NCBI RefSeq assembly: GCF_001429185.1
Contig: NZ_LMIW01000001.1
Span: 357,641 to 421,640 of the forward strand
Length of the DNA stretch: 64,000 bases
Direction of reading: 5' to 3'
From: Terrabacter sp. Root85
GTDB lineage: Bacteria; Actinomycetota; Actinomycetes; Actinomycetales; Dermatophilaceae
Position numbers and translations under genes: made by a program. The notes beneath the pieces are model-generated. The model worked only from the letters and a program-made list of their open reading frames with translations. It was not told where the DNA came from and did no database searches. Of this stretch, positions 25,800 through 35,321 are shown one piece after another. Position 1 is the first letter of the stretch, and each line of letters begins with the position of its first letter.

Positions 25800-28157
25800 A
25801 TGGCGCAACCGTTTCGTGGTGTGGTCAACGTCGACATCAGGGACTCGGTGGAGGACTGGGCCCCGTTCGCCCCGCCGAAGGCACCCGAAGGGTCGCCCAA
25901 CGTCGTGTACATCGTGCTCGACGATGTCGGGTTCTCCGCCATGAGCTGCTACGGCGGCCCCATCGAGACCCCGAACATCGACAAGATCGCCGGCGACGGG
26001 GTGCGCTACACCCAGTGGCACACGACGGCCCTGTGCTCGCCCACCCGGTCGTGCCTGCTCACCGGACGCAACCACACCCGGAACTCCATGGCGTGCATCA
26101 CGGAAGGGGCCAGTGGCTTCGCCAACGCCAGCGGCACCATCCCGCCCGAGAACGGGATGCTTCCGGAGATCCTCGGCGAGCGGGGCTGGAACACCTACAT
26201 GGTCGGCAAGTGGCACCTGTGCCCCACGGTCGAGATGAACCTCGCCTCGACGCGTCGCAACTGGCCGACCGGGCGCGGCTTCGAGCGCTGGTACGGGTTC
26301 CTCGGGGCCGAGACCAGCCAGTGGTACCCGGAGATCACCTACGACAACCACCCGGTCGACCAGCCGAGATCGCCCGAGGAGGGCTACCACTTCGGTGAGG
26401 ACATCACCGACAAGGCCATCGAGTTCATCATGGACGCCAAGGCCGTCGCGCCGGACAAGCCCTTCTTCCTCTACTACGCACCGGGTGCCGCGCACGCGCC
26501 GCACCACGCGCCCAAGGCGTGGATCGAGAAGTACGCCGGGCGCTTCGACGCGGGCTACGAGGCGATGCGTGAGGCCACCCTGGCCCGTCAGGTCGAGATG
26601 GGCATCGTCCCGGCGAACACCGAGCTCCCACCGATGAACCCGATCGGCACGCCGGAGACGCGCACCGGCCCGGACGGCCAGCCGTTCTCGGCCGTCGACA
26701 CCACGCGGCCGTGGGACTCGCTGTCCGAGCAGGAGCGGCGCCTCTTCGCCCGGATGGCGGAGGTGTACGCCGGTTTCCTGTCCCATGCCGACGCCCAGAT
26801 CGGTCGGTTGCTCGACTACCTCGAGGAGACGGGCCAGCGGGAGAACACCATGGTCATCCTCGTCTCGGACAACGGTGCGAGTGGTGAGGGCGGCCCGGAC
26901 GGGTCGGTCAACGAGATGTTGTTCATGAACGGCATCCCCGACGACATCGACGTCAACCTCGCCATGCTCGACGAGCTGGGCGGGCCCAAGACGTACAACC
27001 ACTACCCGAACGGGTGGGCGATGGCGTTCAACACGCCCTTCAAGATGTGGAAGCGCTACGAGTTCAACGGAGGCACCTCCGACCCGTGCGTCATCTCGTG
27101 GCCGGCCGGCATGACCTCCAAGGGTGAGATCCGGGAGCAGTACCACCACGCCATCGACCTGGTGCCCACCGTCCTCGACGCCCTCGGCATCGAGGCCCCG
27201 GAGACCATCAAGGGCCACACACAGAGCCACTTCGACGGCGTCAGCATGCGCTACAGCTTCGACGACCCCGAGGCCCCCGGGCGGCGGCAGACGCAGTTCT
27301 ACTCGATGCTGGGCTCGCGGGGCATCTGGCACGACGGCTGGAAGGCCATCACCACGCACCCGACGATCAGCGGTTGGTCGCACTTCAACGACGACGAGTG
27401 GGAGCTCTACCACGTCGAGGTCGACCGCTCCGAGCTGCACAACCTGGCGGCGGAGCAGCCCGACAAGCTCCGTGAGATGGTCAACCTCTGGTACGCCCAG
27501 GCCGGCGCCAACGAGGGGTTCCCCCTCGATGACCGTTCGGCGCTGGAGATCCTCGTGTCCCCCCGGCCCCAGCTGTCGGCCCCGCGCGACCGGTACGTCT
27601 ACTACCCCAACCACGCCGAGGTGCCCGAGGCCCAGGCCGTCGTGGTGCGCGGCCGGTCCTTCGTCATCGGCGCACTGGTCGACATCCCCGAGCCGGGCGC
27701 CCAGGGCGTGCTCTTCGCCCAGGGGTCGCGGTTCGGCGGACACAGCCTCTACGTCAAGGACAACCGGCTGCACTACGTCAACAGCTTCGTGGGCCTGTTC
27801 GAGCAGAAGGTCGTCGCGACCGAGGACCTGCCCACCGGCGAGAACCTCATCCTGTCGGCGTCGTTCGTCAAGGACGGCACGGAGCAGACCCCCGTCGCCA
27901 CCGGCACCCTGTCGCTCTACCACGGCGACACCCTGGTCGGAGAAGGCCAGATCAAGCTCCAGCCCGGCAGCTACATGATCGCCGGGGAGGGACTGGCGGT
28001 GGGCCGCGACATGGGCGACCCGGTCACACAGGACTACCCCGGCGAGCGCCCGTACCGGTTCACGGGAGGCACCATCAGGCGCGTCGCCGTCGACGTGAGC
28101 GGCGAGCCCTACGTCGACCTGGAACGTGAAGCGCAGGGCATGTTGATGCGTGAGTGA
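25800..28157 (+). CDS. Large cytosolic arylsulfatase
   Basis: This is a type I sulfatase of 785 residues. The metal and active-site region opens with VVYIVLDDVGFSAMSCYGG, and the modification motif is CSPTRSCLLTGR with Cys79 as the formylglycine precursor. GKWHLCP and VSDNGASGEGGPDGSVNE supply further active-site and calcium residues. About 170 C-terminal residues (from VVVRGRSFVIGALVDIP on) form the beta-sandwich extension found in long AtsA-like arylsulfatases. No signal peptide is visible, so the enzyme is probably cytoplasmic, consistent with maturation by the adjacent radical-SAM enzyme. The natural substrate is unknown. The Cys-type motif could also be processed by aerobic FGE, but none is encoded in this window. 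Confidence 0.92.
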   Translation: MAQPFRGVVNVDIRDSVEDWAPFAPPKAPEGSPNVVYIVLDDVGFSAMSCYGGPIETPNIDKIAGDGVRYTQWHTTALCSPTRSCLLTGRNHTRNSMACITEGASGFANASGTIPPENGMLPEILGERGWNTYMVGKWHLCPTVEMNLASTRRNWPTGRGFERWYGFLGAETSQWYPEITYDNHPVDQPRSPEEGYHFGEDITDKAIEFIMDAKAVAPDKPFFLYYAPGAAHAPHHAPKAWIEKYAGRFDAGYEAMREATLARQVEMGIVPANTELPPMNPIGTPETRTGPDGQPFSAVDTTRPWDSLSEQERRLFARMAEVYAGFLSHADAQIGRLLDYLEETGQRENTMVILVSDNGASGEGGPDGSVNEMLFMNGIPDDIDVNLAMLDELGGPKTYNHYPNGWAMAFNTPFKMWKRYEFNGGTSDPCVISWPAGMTSKGEIREQYHHAIDLVPTVLDALGIEAPETIKGHTQSHFDGVSMRYSFDDPEAPGRRQTQFYSMLGSRGIWHDGWKAITTHPTISGWSHFNDDEWELYHVEVDRSELHNLAAEQPDKLREMVNLWYAQAGANEGFPLDDRSALEILVSPRPQLSAPRDRYVYYPNHAEVPEAQAVVVRGRSFVIGALVDIPEPGAQGVLFAQGSRFGGHSLYVKDNRLHYVNSFVGLFEQKVVATEDLPTGENLILSASFVKDGTEQTPVATGTLSLYHGDTLVGEGQIKLQPGSYMIAGEGLAVGRDMGDPVTQDYPGERPYRFTGGTIRRVAVDVSGEPYVDLEREAQGMLMRE

Positions 28158-28229
28158 ACCGCCACCGACCCCCGCAGGGTCGTCACACGATCGGTCCCGA
28201 CGAAGGCCGCACGGGCCCACGGCTGGAGC

Positions 28230-28937
28230 ATGAGCATGCATGAGGACGAGCGTGGTCGGGCCGAGTCACCGGCCGACCTCGCACCACGGGGGCGGGTGCT
28301 CGACGAGATCCGCACACCGCGGGCGGCGGCCATCGCCGGGATCGCCTTCGCCGTGCTCCTGGGGGCGGTCGTCATCCTCATGTACCTGGCGCTCCCGGGC
28401 ACCGGCGGCCGCTCGACGTGGATCACCGATGCGGAGCGCCGCGGCAGGGTCACGCTGGCGACGCAGCTCACCCCGTACGCGGGCATCGCCTTCCTGTGGT
28501 TCATCGGGGTGATCCGTTCCCGTCTCGGGCACCGCGAGGACAAGCTCTTCGCGACAGCCTTCCTCGGGTCGGGCCTGCTCTTCGTCGCCATGCTCTTCGC
28601 CGCATCTGCAGACGTCGGAGCGCTGCTCGCCCTCTACGACGGGCCCGACAGCGTCTCGCCGGAGTACGTCCGGCAGGTGGGGGCGGTCAGCACGGCCCTC
28701 CTGACGACGTTCGGCATCCGCATGGCAGCGGTCTTCACGATGGTCGTCACGAACCTCGGCCGTCGCACCGGGATCGTGCCACGCTGGCTCGTGGCCGTGG
28801 GGTTCGTCGTCGCGCTGGTCCTGCTCCTCGCACCACCGCGGACGGTCTGGGCCGTCCTGCTCTTCCCGTTGTGGGTCGTGCTCCTCAGCCTGCACCTGCT
28901 GGTCACGTCGTTCCGACCGGAGCCGGCGACGGCGTAG
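28230..28937 (+). CDS. Hypothetical membrane protein next to the sulfatase
   Basis: I do not recognise a named family. The 235-residue protein has a charged N-terminus followed by about six hydrophobic segments (AAIAGIAFAVLLGAVVILMY, YAGIAFLWFIGVI, FLGSGLLFVAMLFAASA, STALLTTFGIRMAAVFTMVV, LVAVGFVVALVLLLA, and a last one near residue 210). IRSRLGHREDKLFATAF and VTNLGRRTGIVPRWLV are its most distinctive loops. It starts 73 bases after the sulfatase stop on the same strand, so it is probably in the same transcription unit. Two near in-frame ATGs (28230, 28236) are possible starts. Confidence 0.7.
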   Translation: MSMHEDERGRAESPADLAPRGRVLDEIRTPRAAAIAGIAFAVLLGAVVILMYLALPGTGGRSTWITDAERRGRVTLATQLTPYAGIAFLWFIGVIRSRLGHREDKLFATAFLGSGLLFVAMLFAASADVGALLALYDGPDSVSPEYVRQVGAVSTALLTTFGIRMAAVFTMVVTNLGRRTGIVPRWLVAVGFVVALVLLLAPPRTVWAVLLFPLWVVLLSLHLLVTSFRPEPATA

Positions 28938-28991
28938 GGCAGCGCAAGGAGCCGTGGAGCCCTGAGCGGGCCCCACGGCCCGAGTCACGCG

Positions 28992-29123
28992 TCAGCGGCG
29001 ATCGCGGCGATCGTCGCGCCGGTCCTCACGGCGTTCACCGCGCCGGTGAATCCCGTGCGCGACGACGACGGCGCCGCCGACGGCGGCCACTGTCCTTCTC
29101 CTGCGCCTGGCTGCGAGTGGCAT
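28992..29123 (-). CDS. Small basic protein downstream of DUF6325 gene
   Basis: This short ORF of 43 residues begins MPLAARRRRRTVAAVGGAVVV and ends in repeated Arg/Asp. Its ATG lies one base past the stop of the DUF6325 gene, which implies coupled translation. Small proteins with a basic start and one hydrophobic helix are often found after DUF6325 genes, but this one is shorter than I would expect. It may be a degraded remnant. Confidence 0.4.
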   Translation of the reverse strand: MPLAARRRRRTVAAVGGAVVVAHGIHRRGERREDRRDDRRDRR

Positions 29124-29124
29124 G

Positions 29125-29571
29125 TCAGGCTCCTTCCTCTTCGTCGGACTCGATGGCGGCGATGACGGCCTGGATCGGGATGCGCCCGCTGGCCACGAGC
29201 TGGCCGCCGGCGTGACGCACCGCCGCGCCGAAGGGAGCCGCCCACAGGTTCTCCCAGACCAGGACGGCCGCTGAGCTGCCGGGCTCGATGGTGTCGGCCA
29301 GGTCGGCGACGTCCTGCTCGCTGAGCAGCATGGCCAGCTCGGTCTCGTACGCACGGAGCTCGCCGATCTCCGAGTCCTCCAGGTCGGTCGCCTCGAAGGC
29401 CTCGAAGCTGCCGTCCTCCGCCTTCTTGAAGAACAGCAGGTCCAGGACCCGGATGAGCTCGCGATCCACGTAGTCCTTGAGGATCGGGGCGATCTTGCCG
29501 TTGAGGGTGCTGCCCTCGAACTCCACGACGATCCAGTCCACCGGACCGAGCTCGTCGACGTTGAGAGTCAT
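29125..29571 (-). CDS. DUF6325 family protein
   Basis: This is a 148-residue acidic cytoplasmic protein matching the DUF6325 pattern: it starts with PVDWIVVEFEGSTLNGKIAPIL, then IRVLDLLFFKKAEDGSF, a central LLSEQDVADLADTIEPGSSAAVLVWENLW and a final GGQLVASGRIP. The family's function is unknown; members are often found near stress-response genes. A clear ribosome-binding site (AAGGAG) precedes the ATG at 29571. It converges on the sulfatase/membrane-protein unit. Confidence 0.82.
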   Translation of the reverse strand: MTLNVDELGPVDWIVVEFEGSTLNGKIAPILKDYVDRELIRVLDLLFFKKAEDGSFEAFEATDLEDSEIGELRAYETELAMLLSEQDVADLADTIEPGSSAAVLVWENLWAAPFGAAVRHAGGQLVASGRIPIQAVIAAIESDEEEGA

Positions 29572-29732
29572 GTCATCTTCTCCTTGAGGTGCGTCCGATG
29601 GATCGGTGCGTCCGATGGGGGACCGATCCCAACGCTAGGAGCCGCTCGTCCGTCCCGCGTCATCCGCCGGGGATGAGCCTCTCGCCGTGAGCACGCAGAT
29701 GCGGGCCCGTCAGCCGGACTCGCACGTCACGG

Positions 29733-29808
29733 TGGAGCTGGCGAGGGGACTCGAACCCCTAACCGCCTGTTTACAAGACAGGTGCGCTACCAATTGCGCC
29801 ACGCCAGC
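29733..29808 (-). tRNA. tRNA-Thr (TGT anticodon), CCA encoded
   Basis: Read on the minus strand, the sequence folds into a full cloverleaf. The acceptor stem is GCTGGCG/CGCCAGC, the anticodon loop is CTTGTAA with anticodon TGT between paired CCTGT/ACAGG arms, and the T-arm is AGGGG-TTCGAGT-CCCCT. The 3' TCCA shows that CCA is encoded. It stands alone between the DUF6325 gene and the Rpf-like gene. Confidence 0.95.
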
Positions 29809-29969
29809 ACGTCTCGGCGCGAGCGCCGCGGACGGGCGAAAGCGTAACCGAGCGGGACGGCATACGCCCAAACACCGGGCGCGAGCCGACGCCGGACATG
29901 AGAAGGACGGCCCCGCGCAAACCCAGGGGTTGGTCGCGCGAGGCCGTCCGGCTCAGTTGTATCAGGAAC

Positions 29970-30722
<753 letters not shown>

Positions 30723-30744
30723 CTTGACATGCGCTTCGACACAC

Positions 30745-31130
30745 ATGCACTCACTGGCCACACTGGGTCCCCCGTCCTCGCCCGGCCCACGGGTGTGGGC
30801 TACATCCCTGGCTGGCGAGGCTCGGCGCGCTCAGGGAACGGATAAATGGGTGTCCATGTGAAGTTGTGGGAGCGTTCGTGTGGAGCCGGACGCGACGAAG
30901 CGACCCGGGAGCCGAGTGGTGCTGCTCCCGTTCGACCCGAAAGTCGAGGCCGCCGAGCACTGACGGTACGGGAGGTTTCCGCAGCGCACAAGGCACGTCG
31001 AGACACTTCCGTGATCTTTTTTCAGCCCCAGATGCAGGTCGATGCGCTATGCACACAGGCCCCGCACAGAGGCCGCCCGGACGCCCCACAGGCCCCGCCC
31101 CGCACGCTCACCGTCTCGTGCGCCGAGCCG
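30745..31130. other. Intergenic stretch without a recognisable gene
   Basis: This roughly 385-base stretch separates the Rpf riboswitch from the kinase stop. Short open frames on both strands have no family features. The rpf promoter must lie in or near its left part, and a relatively AT-rich spot (GGATAAATGG near 30841) is the only visible candidate. A GATCTTTTTTCAG run near 31014 could terminate plus-strand transcription. I see no convincing RNA fold or gene. Confidence 0.5.
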
Positions 31131-33023
31131 TCACTTCCCGAAAGGGTTCGTCGTGAACGGGTCCCACGTGAGGCTCGACCCGTGCTGCAGGGCCACGAGC
31201 GCAGCCGCGACGCCGAAGACGGCGAGCAGCCCGGACACGATCTGCGCGGCCAGGCCGGCCGGCACGAGGAGCCGCGCCATCGAGCGCGAACCGCGTCGCA
31301 GTGAGGCGCCGCCGGGGCCCCACCACAGCATGAGCAGGCCGAGGACACCGCCGATCGCGAGCGTGATCGGTGTGCCCGGGCCGAGGTCGGTCCCCTGCGT
31401 GCCGGCGAGGAGCAGGGCGGCCGCGAAGACGCCGGCGAGCGCCACCGCCACGGGCAGGAGCAGCCCGACCCCCGTTGCGATGATGCCGACGACGAGGTGC
31501 CACGGGCTCGACACGACGGCGAAGGGCACGTCGCTGCGCCGGCGGCCGAAGTCGTAGCGGCGCAGCACGAGCGCCGTCACCGAGCGGTCGGTGGCCCGGG
31601 CGAGCGCCGACAGGACGACGAGCACGACGAGGGCGATGCCCGGCCACGCCATGAGGGCACCGACCCAGGCGATCGCGACGGCGGCGAGCAGGCCGGTGCG
31701 CATCGGCAGTCCGATGCGCGGGTCGCCCTCGCGCTGGGCGGGCTCGTCGTCCTCGTCCCACTCGTCGTCGGGCCAGTAGCCGTCCTGCGGAGCCGGTTCG
31801 ACGTCCTGGCCGCCGCGCCCGTGTCGGGCATCGTAGGCCTGGGCGCCACCCCAGTCGTCCGGCGACGTGGGCTCGTCGTCCCAGCCGTGGTCGTATGCCG
31901 CCGGGCCGGGATCGGGCGACCGTGGACCGGTCGGGGGCGGGGCCCACCGCACCGGGTTCCCCGCGGCCGCACCAGCGCCCACGGCGCCTGCCGTGCCTGC
32001 CGTGCCTGCTGTGCTTGCCGTGCCGACGGGCGGCATGACGGCGGTGCTGCCGTGCTGCACGACCTGGGTGTCTCCGGGGGGCGCGCCGACGCGGCCGTCG
32101 TCCCACGGGTTGCCGCTCGGCGTCGGCACGGTCGCCGCGCGGCCGGCGGCGTAGAGCTCGAGCGCCGCGATGACCTCGTCGGCGTGGGGGCGAAGCCGCG
32201 GGTCGGGAGAGAGGGACGCGCGCAGCAGCGGCACGAGGCGCGGGTCGACGCCCTCGAGGTCGACGTCACCGGCACGGACGCGGGTGAGCACGGCGTCCAT
32301 GCGGGCGCGGCCGAACGGCGGACGGCCCGACGCGGCATACGTGATCGTGGCGGCCCAGCCCCACCAGTCGGTGGCGTCCGTGATGGCGGCACCCTCGACG
32401 AGCTCGGGCGAGAGGTAGCCGGGCGTGCCCATGACCAGCCCGCCGACGGTGTGGCGCACGTCGTCCTGCAGGTGCGCGATGCCGAAGTCGATGAGGACCG
32501 GGTCGCCGTCCTCGATGAGGACGTTGCCCGGCTTGATGTCGCGGTGGACGACCCCGCACGCGTGGATGGCGCGGATCGCCTCGGCGATCCCGCGGGCCAG
32601 GCGGAGCAGGTCCGCCGGGGCCAGCGGGCCGTGGTCCTCGACGACCTCGTCGAGGGCCGGGCCGGGCACGTAGCGGGTCACGATGTACGGGCGGGGCGCC
32701 ATGACGTCGGCGTCGATGACGCTCGCGACCCGCGCGTCGCGGATGCGCGAGAGGGTGTCGACCTCACGGGACAGGCGCTGCCGGGCGTCGGCGTCGTGCG
32801 CGACGTGGGCGCGCAGGACCTTGATCGCGACGGCACGGCCGCGCGGGTCGAGGGCGAGGTGGACCACGCCCATGCCGCCCTCGCCGATCTCCTCGATGAG
32901 GCGGTACGGGCCGATCCGCTGCGGGGACCCCGGCCCGCCGGGGCGCGCTGCCACGGGCACGCCACCGGTGCGCGCGCCGGGCCGCGGGTTGGGCACCCGC
33001 TCGGTCCGGTCGTACGCAGTCAT
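31131..33023 (-). CDS. Membrane-anchored Ser/Thr protein kinase (PknB-like, no PASTA)
   Basis: This is a 630-residue Hanks-type kinase. The kinase domain (about residues 38-300) shows the Gly loop GEGGMGVVHLA, Lys in VAIKVLRAH, catalytic loop HRDIKPGNVL, DFGIA and GTPGYLSPE. A Pro/Thr/Gly/Asp-rich linker follows, including a TAGTAGTAG run encoded by 9-base tandem repeats near 31986-32022. The C-terminus has about six hydrophobic segments instead of an extracellular PASTA sensor. It would phosphorylate cytoplasmic targets; the signal sensed by the multi-pass C-terminus is unknown. TTCCTG-17-CATACC upstream of the ATG at 33023 is a weak promoter candidate. It contains two GTATGCCG copies. Confidence 0.92.
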   Translation of the reverse strand: MTAYDRTERVPNPRPGARTGGVPVAARPGGPGSPQRIGPYRLIEEIGEGGMGVVHLALDPRGRAVAIKVLRAHVAHDADARQRLSREVDTLSRIRDARVASVIDADVMAPRPYIVTRYVPGPALDEVVEDHGPLAPADLLRLARGIAEAIRAIHACGVVHRDIKPGNVLIEDGDPVLIDFGIAHLQDDVRHTVGGLVMGTPGYLSPELVEGAAITDATDWWGWAATITYAASGRPPFGRARMDAVLTRVRAGDVDLEGVDPRLVPLLRASLSPDPRLRPHADEVIAALELYAAGRAATVPTPSGNPWDDGRVGAPPGDTQVVQHGSTAVMPPVGTASTAGTAGTAGAVGAGAAAGNPVRWAPPPTGPRSPDPGPAAYDHGWDDEPTSPDDWGGAQAYDARHGRGGQDVEPAPQDGYWPDDEWDEDDEPAQREGDPRIGLPMRTGLLAAVAIAWVGALMAWPGIALVVLVVLSALARATDRSVTALVLRRYDFGRRRSDVPFAVVSSPWHLVVGIIATGVGLLLPVAVALAGVFAAALLLAGTQGTDLGPGTPITLAIGGVLGLLMLWWGPGGASLRRGSRSMARLLVPAGLAAQIVSGLLAVFGVAAALVALQHGSSLTWDPFTTNPFGK

Positions 33024-33122
33024 ACCCCTACGGTATGCGACGGGGGCGCCACGGCAGGAACCCCGCGGCAGCGAGCCTCGGAGTGTCCTCGTTCGTCGGT
33101 TCTGTCCGGTTTCTCCGGAGCG

Positions 33123-33554
33123 TCAGCTGCTGATGTAGTCGCGCAGCTGGTCGCGCTCGGACTGGAGCTCGGAGAGCCGGTGCTTGACGATGTCGCCGAT
33201 GCTGACGATGGCGGCGAGCTTGCCGTCGGCGTCGACGATCGGCACGTGGCGCACCCGCATCTCCGTCATCGTCCCCGCGAGGTCGGCGATGTTGTCGTCG
33301 GCCGAACCGGTGGTGACCTCGCTCGTCATGATCTGCGACACCGGCGCCTCGAGCACGCTCGTGCCGGTGCTGTGGAGGTGCCGGACGATGTCGCGCTCGC
33401 TGACGATCCCGTCGACGCTCGAGCCGTCCGTGCTCACCACGACCGCGCCGATGCGGTGCTCGGCCAGCAGGCCGAGCAGGCCTGCGACCGTCTCGTCGGG
33501 CTTGATGGTGATGACCTCGCTGCCCTTCTTGCGCAGCACGTCAGAAATCTTCAC
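33123..33554 (-). CDS. Tandem CBS-domain protein
   Basis: This is a 143-residue cytoplasmic protein made of two CBS motifs: residues about 8-60 (VITIKPDETVAGLLGLLAEHRIGAVVV, then IVSERDIVRHL) and 75-130 (EVTTGSADDNIADLAGTMTEMRVRHVPIV, then IVSIGDIVKHRL). Such pairs bind adenine nucleotides or S-adenosylmethionine and act as energy sensors. A short coiled C-terminal tail (ELQSERDQLRDYISS) may mediate dimerisation. It is transcribed towards the kinase gene with about 100 bases between them and may be co-transcribed with it. Confidence 0.9.
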   Translation of the reverse strand: MKISDVLRKKGSEVITIKPDETVAGLLGLLAEHRIGAVVVSTDGSSVDGIVSERDIVRHLHSTGTSVLEAPVSQIMTSEVTTGSADDNIADLAGTMTEMRVRHVPIVDADGKLAAIVSIGDIVKHRLSELQSERDQLRDYISS

Positions 33555-33758
33555 GGCGACTCCTTCACCTCGGCGCGATGCCCTCAGGCGGCCACCCGCT
33601 CCACCAGAGATGCCCTGTCTCGACCCTAGAGCGGGACCGCACCGGGCGCCACCGTTCGCTCGTTAGAGTGAGACCGATCGCGCCCCGCGGCGCCCCTCCC
33701 CCCGGGTCTGGGTACGTCGAGGGCCGTGCCCTCCCCTCGAGCAGCAGGAGCTGATTGC

Positions 33759-35321
33759 GTGTCGACCCCTCGGCCGACCTACGACCTCGTCATCGCCGCG
33801 AACCGCCTGCCCGTCGACAAGGTCATCACCGACGACGGCGAGGTCGAGTGGCGACGCAGCCCCGGCGGCCTCGTCACCGCGATGGAGTCGGTGATGCGCA
33901 CGCAGCCCGGCGCCTGGGTCGGCTGGGCCGGAGACGCCGGTGAGGCACCCGAGCCGTTCGACGAGGACGGCATCCACCTGCACCCCGTGCCGCTGTCGAC
34001 CGACGAGGTCCGGGACTACTACGAGGGCTTCTCCAACGACACCCTGTGGCCGATCTACCACGATGTCATCGTGCCCGCGACCTTCCACCGCGAGTGGTGG
34101 TCGAGCTACCAGACGGTCAACCGACGCTTCGCCGAGGCCGTTGCCGAGGTCGCGGCCGAGGGCGCCACCGTGTGGGTGCAGGACTACCAACTCCAGCTCG
34201 TCCCGGCCCTCGTGCGCCAGCTGCGACCCGACGTGCGCATCGGGTGGTTCAACCACATCCCCTTCCCGCCCGTCGAGCTCTTCGCCCAGCTGCCGTGGCG
34301 GGCCCAGCTGCTCGAGGGCCTGCTCGGGGCCGACTTCCTCGGCTTCCAGCGCCAGGCCGACGCCCGCAACTTCGTGCGCGCCTGCCGCCAGCTGATCGGC
34401 GCCCAGACCAAGCGCGACCGCGTCACCGTCGAGGGCGCCCACCGCCAGGTCCGGGCGGCGGCCATCCCGATCTCCGTCGACTTCCGGGGACTCGAGGAGC
34501 TGGCGAAGCGCCCCGACGTCATGGAGCGCGCCCGCGAGATCCGCGAGAGCCTCGGCAACCCCAAGGTCCTCATGCTCGGCGTCGACCGGCTCGACTACAC
34601 CAAGGGCATCCGGCACCGGCTCAAGGCCTACGAGGAGCTGCTGAGCGAGCGTCGCATCGGGCCGCCCGACGTCACGCTCGTGCAGGTCGCGACCCCGAGC
34701 CGTGAGCGCGTCGACGCCTACCGCAACCTCAAGAACGAGATCGAGCAGACCGTCGGCCGCATCAACGGCGAGCTCGGCAAGATCGGCGCCCCGGCCGTCC
34801 ACTACCTGCACCACTCCTACCCGCGCGAGGAGATGGCGGCCCTCTTCCAGGCCGCCGACGTCATGCTCGTCACCCCGCTCCGAGACGGCATGAACCTCGT
34901 CGCCAAGGAGTACGTCACGTGCCGCCATGACCTCGGGGGCGCCCTCGTGCTGTCGGAGTTCACCGGCGCGTGGCACGAGCTGCACCAGGCCTTCGCGTGC
35001 AACCCGCACGACATCGAGGGGCTCAAGCAGACGATCCTGCGCGCCATCAACACCCCGGCCAAGGACAAGCAGCGGATCATGAAGGCGCTGCGCCGCCGCG
35101 TGTCCGACCACGACGTCCAGCGCTGGGCGGCTCGCTACCTCGCCGCGCTCGCCGCGGCGCCCGAGATGCCGGGGGCCGAGTCGCGCCCGCGGCCCACACC
35201 GCACGCTGAGGAGACACCGCTCATGCCGGCGCCCAGCGAGTCGTCCGGCACGTCGTCCGACAGTTCGGGCAGCGACTCCCGCGACGAATCCCACAGCGCG
35301 ACGGACGGGACGCGGTCGTGA
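33759..35321 (+). CDS. otsA: Trehalose-6-phosphate synthase OtsA
   Basis: This GT20 glycosyltransferase joins a nucleotide-glucose to glucose-6-phosphate to make trehalose-6-phosphate. The 520-residue protein has the N-terminal loop IAANRLPVD, WVQDYQLQLVP, WFNHIPFPPVELF and LLGADFLGFQ. In the second half, VDRLDYTKGI and LRDGMNLVAKEYV are the donor-binding residues. The GTG at 33759 is preferred because AGGAG lies 8 bases upstream and the protein then begins just before the first strand. The last 50 residues are a Ser/Asp-rich hydrophilic tail absent from most OtsA proteins. The stop overlaps the otsB start (GTGA). Confidence 0.95.
   Translation: MSTPRPTYDLVIAANRLPVDKVITDDGEVEWRRSPGGLVTAMESVMRTQPGAWVGWAGDAGEAPEPFDEDGIHLHPVPLSTDEVRDYYEGFSNDTLWPIYHDVIVPATFHREWWSSYQTVNRRFAEAVAEVAAEGATVWVQDYQLQLVPALVRQLRPDVRIGWFNHIPFPPVELFAQLPWRAQLLEGLLGADFLGFQRQADARNFVRACRQLIGAQTKRDRVTVEGAHRQVRAAAIPISVDFRGLEELAKRPDVMERAREIRESLGNPKVLMLGVDRLDYTKGIRHRLKAYEELLSERRIGPPDVTLVQVATPSRERVDAYRNLKNEIEQTVGRINGELGKIGAPAVHYLHHSYPREEMAALFQAADVMLVTPLRDGMNLVAKEYVTCRHDLGGALVLSEFTGAWHELHQAFACNPHDIEGLKQTILRAINTPAKDKQRIMKALRRRVSDHDVQRWAARYLAALAAAPEMPGAESRPRPTPHAEETPLMPAPSESSGTSSDSSGSDSRDESHSATDGTRS

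Noticed and set aside
25665-28241. An 858-codon minus-strand frame opposite the sulfatase
   Set aside because: The sulfatase has full active-site motifs on the plus strand; the antisense product has none.
30800-31006. A 68-codon minus-strand frame in the Rpf leader region
   Set aside because: It has no ribosome-binding site, no family features and lies in the presumed untranslated region upstream of the riboswitch.
31986-32022. 9-base tandem repeats considered as a separate element
   Set aside because: They are in frame within the kinase linker and simply encode a Thr/Ala/Gly run.
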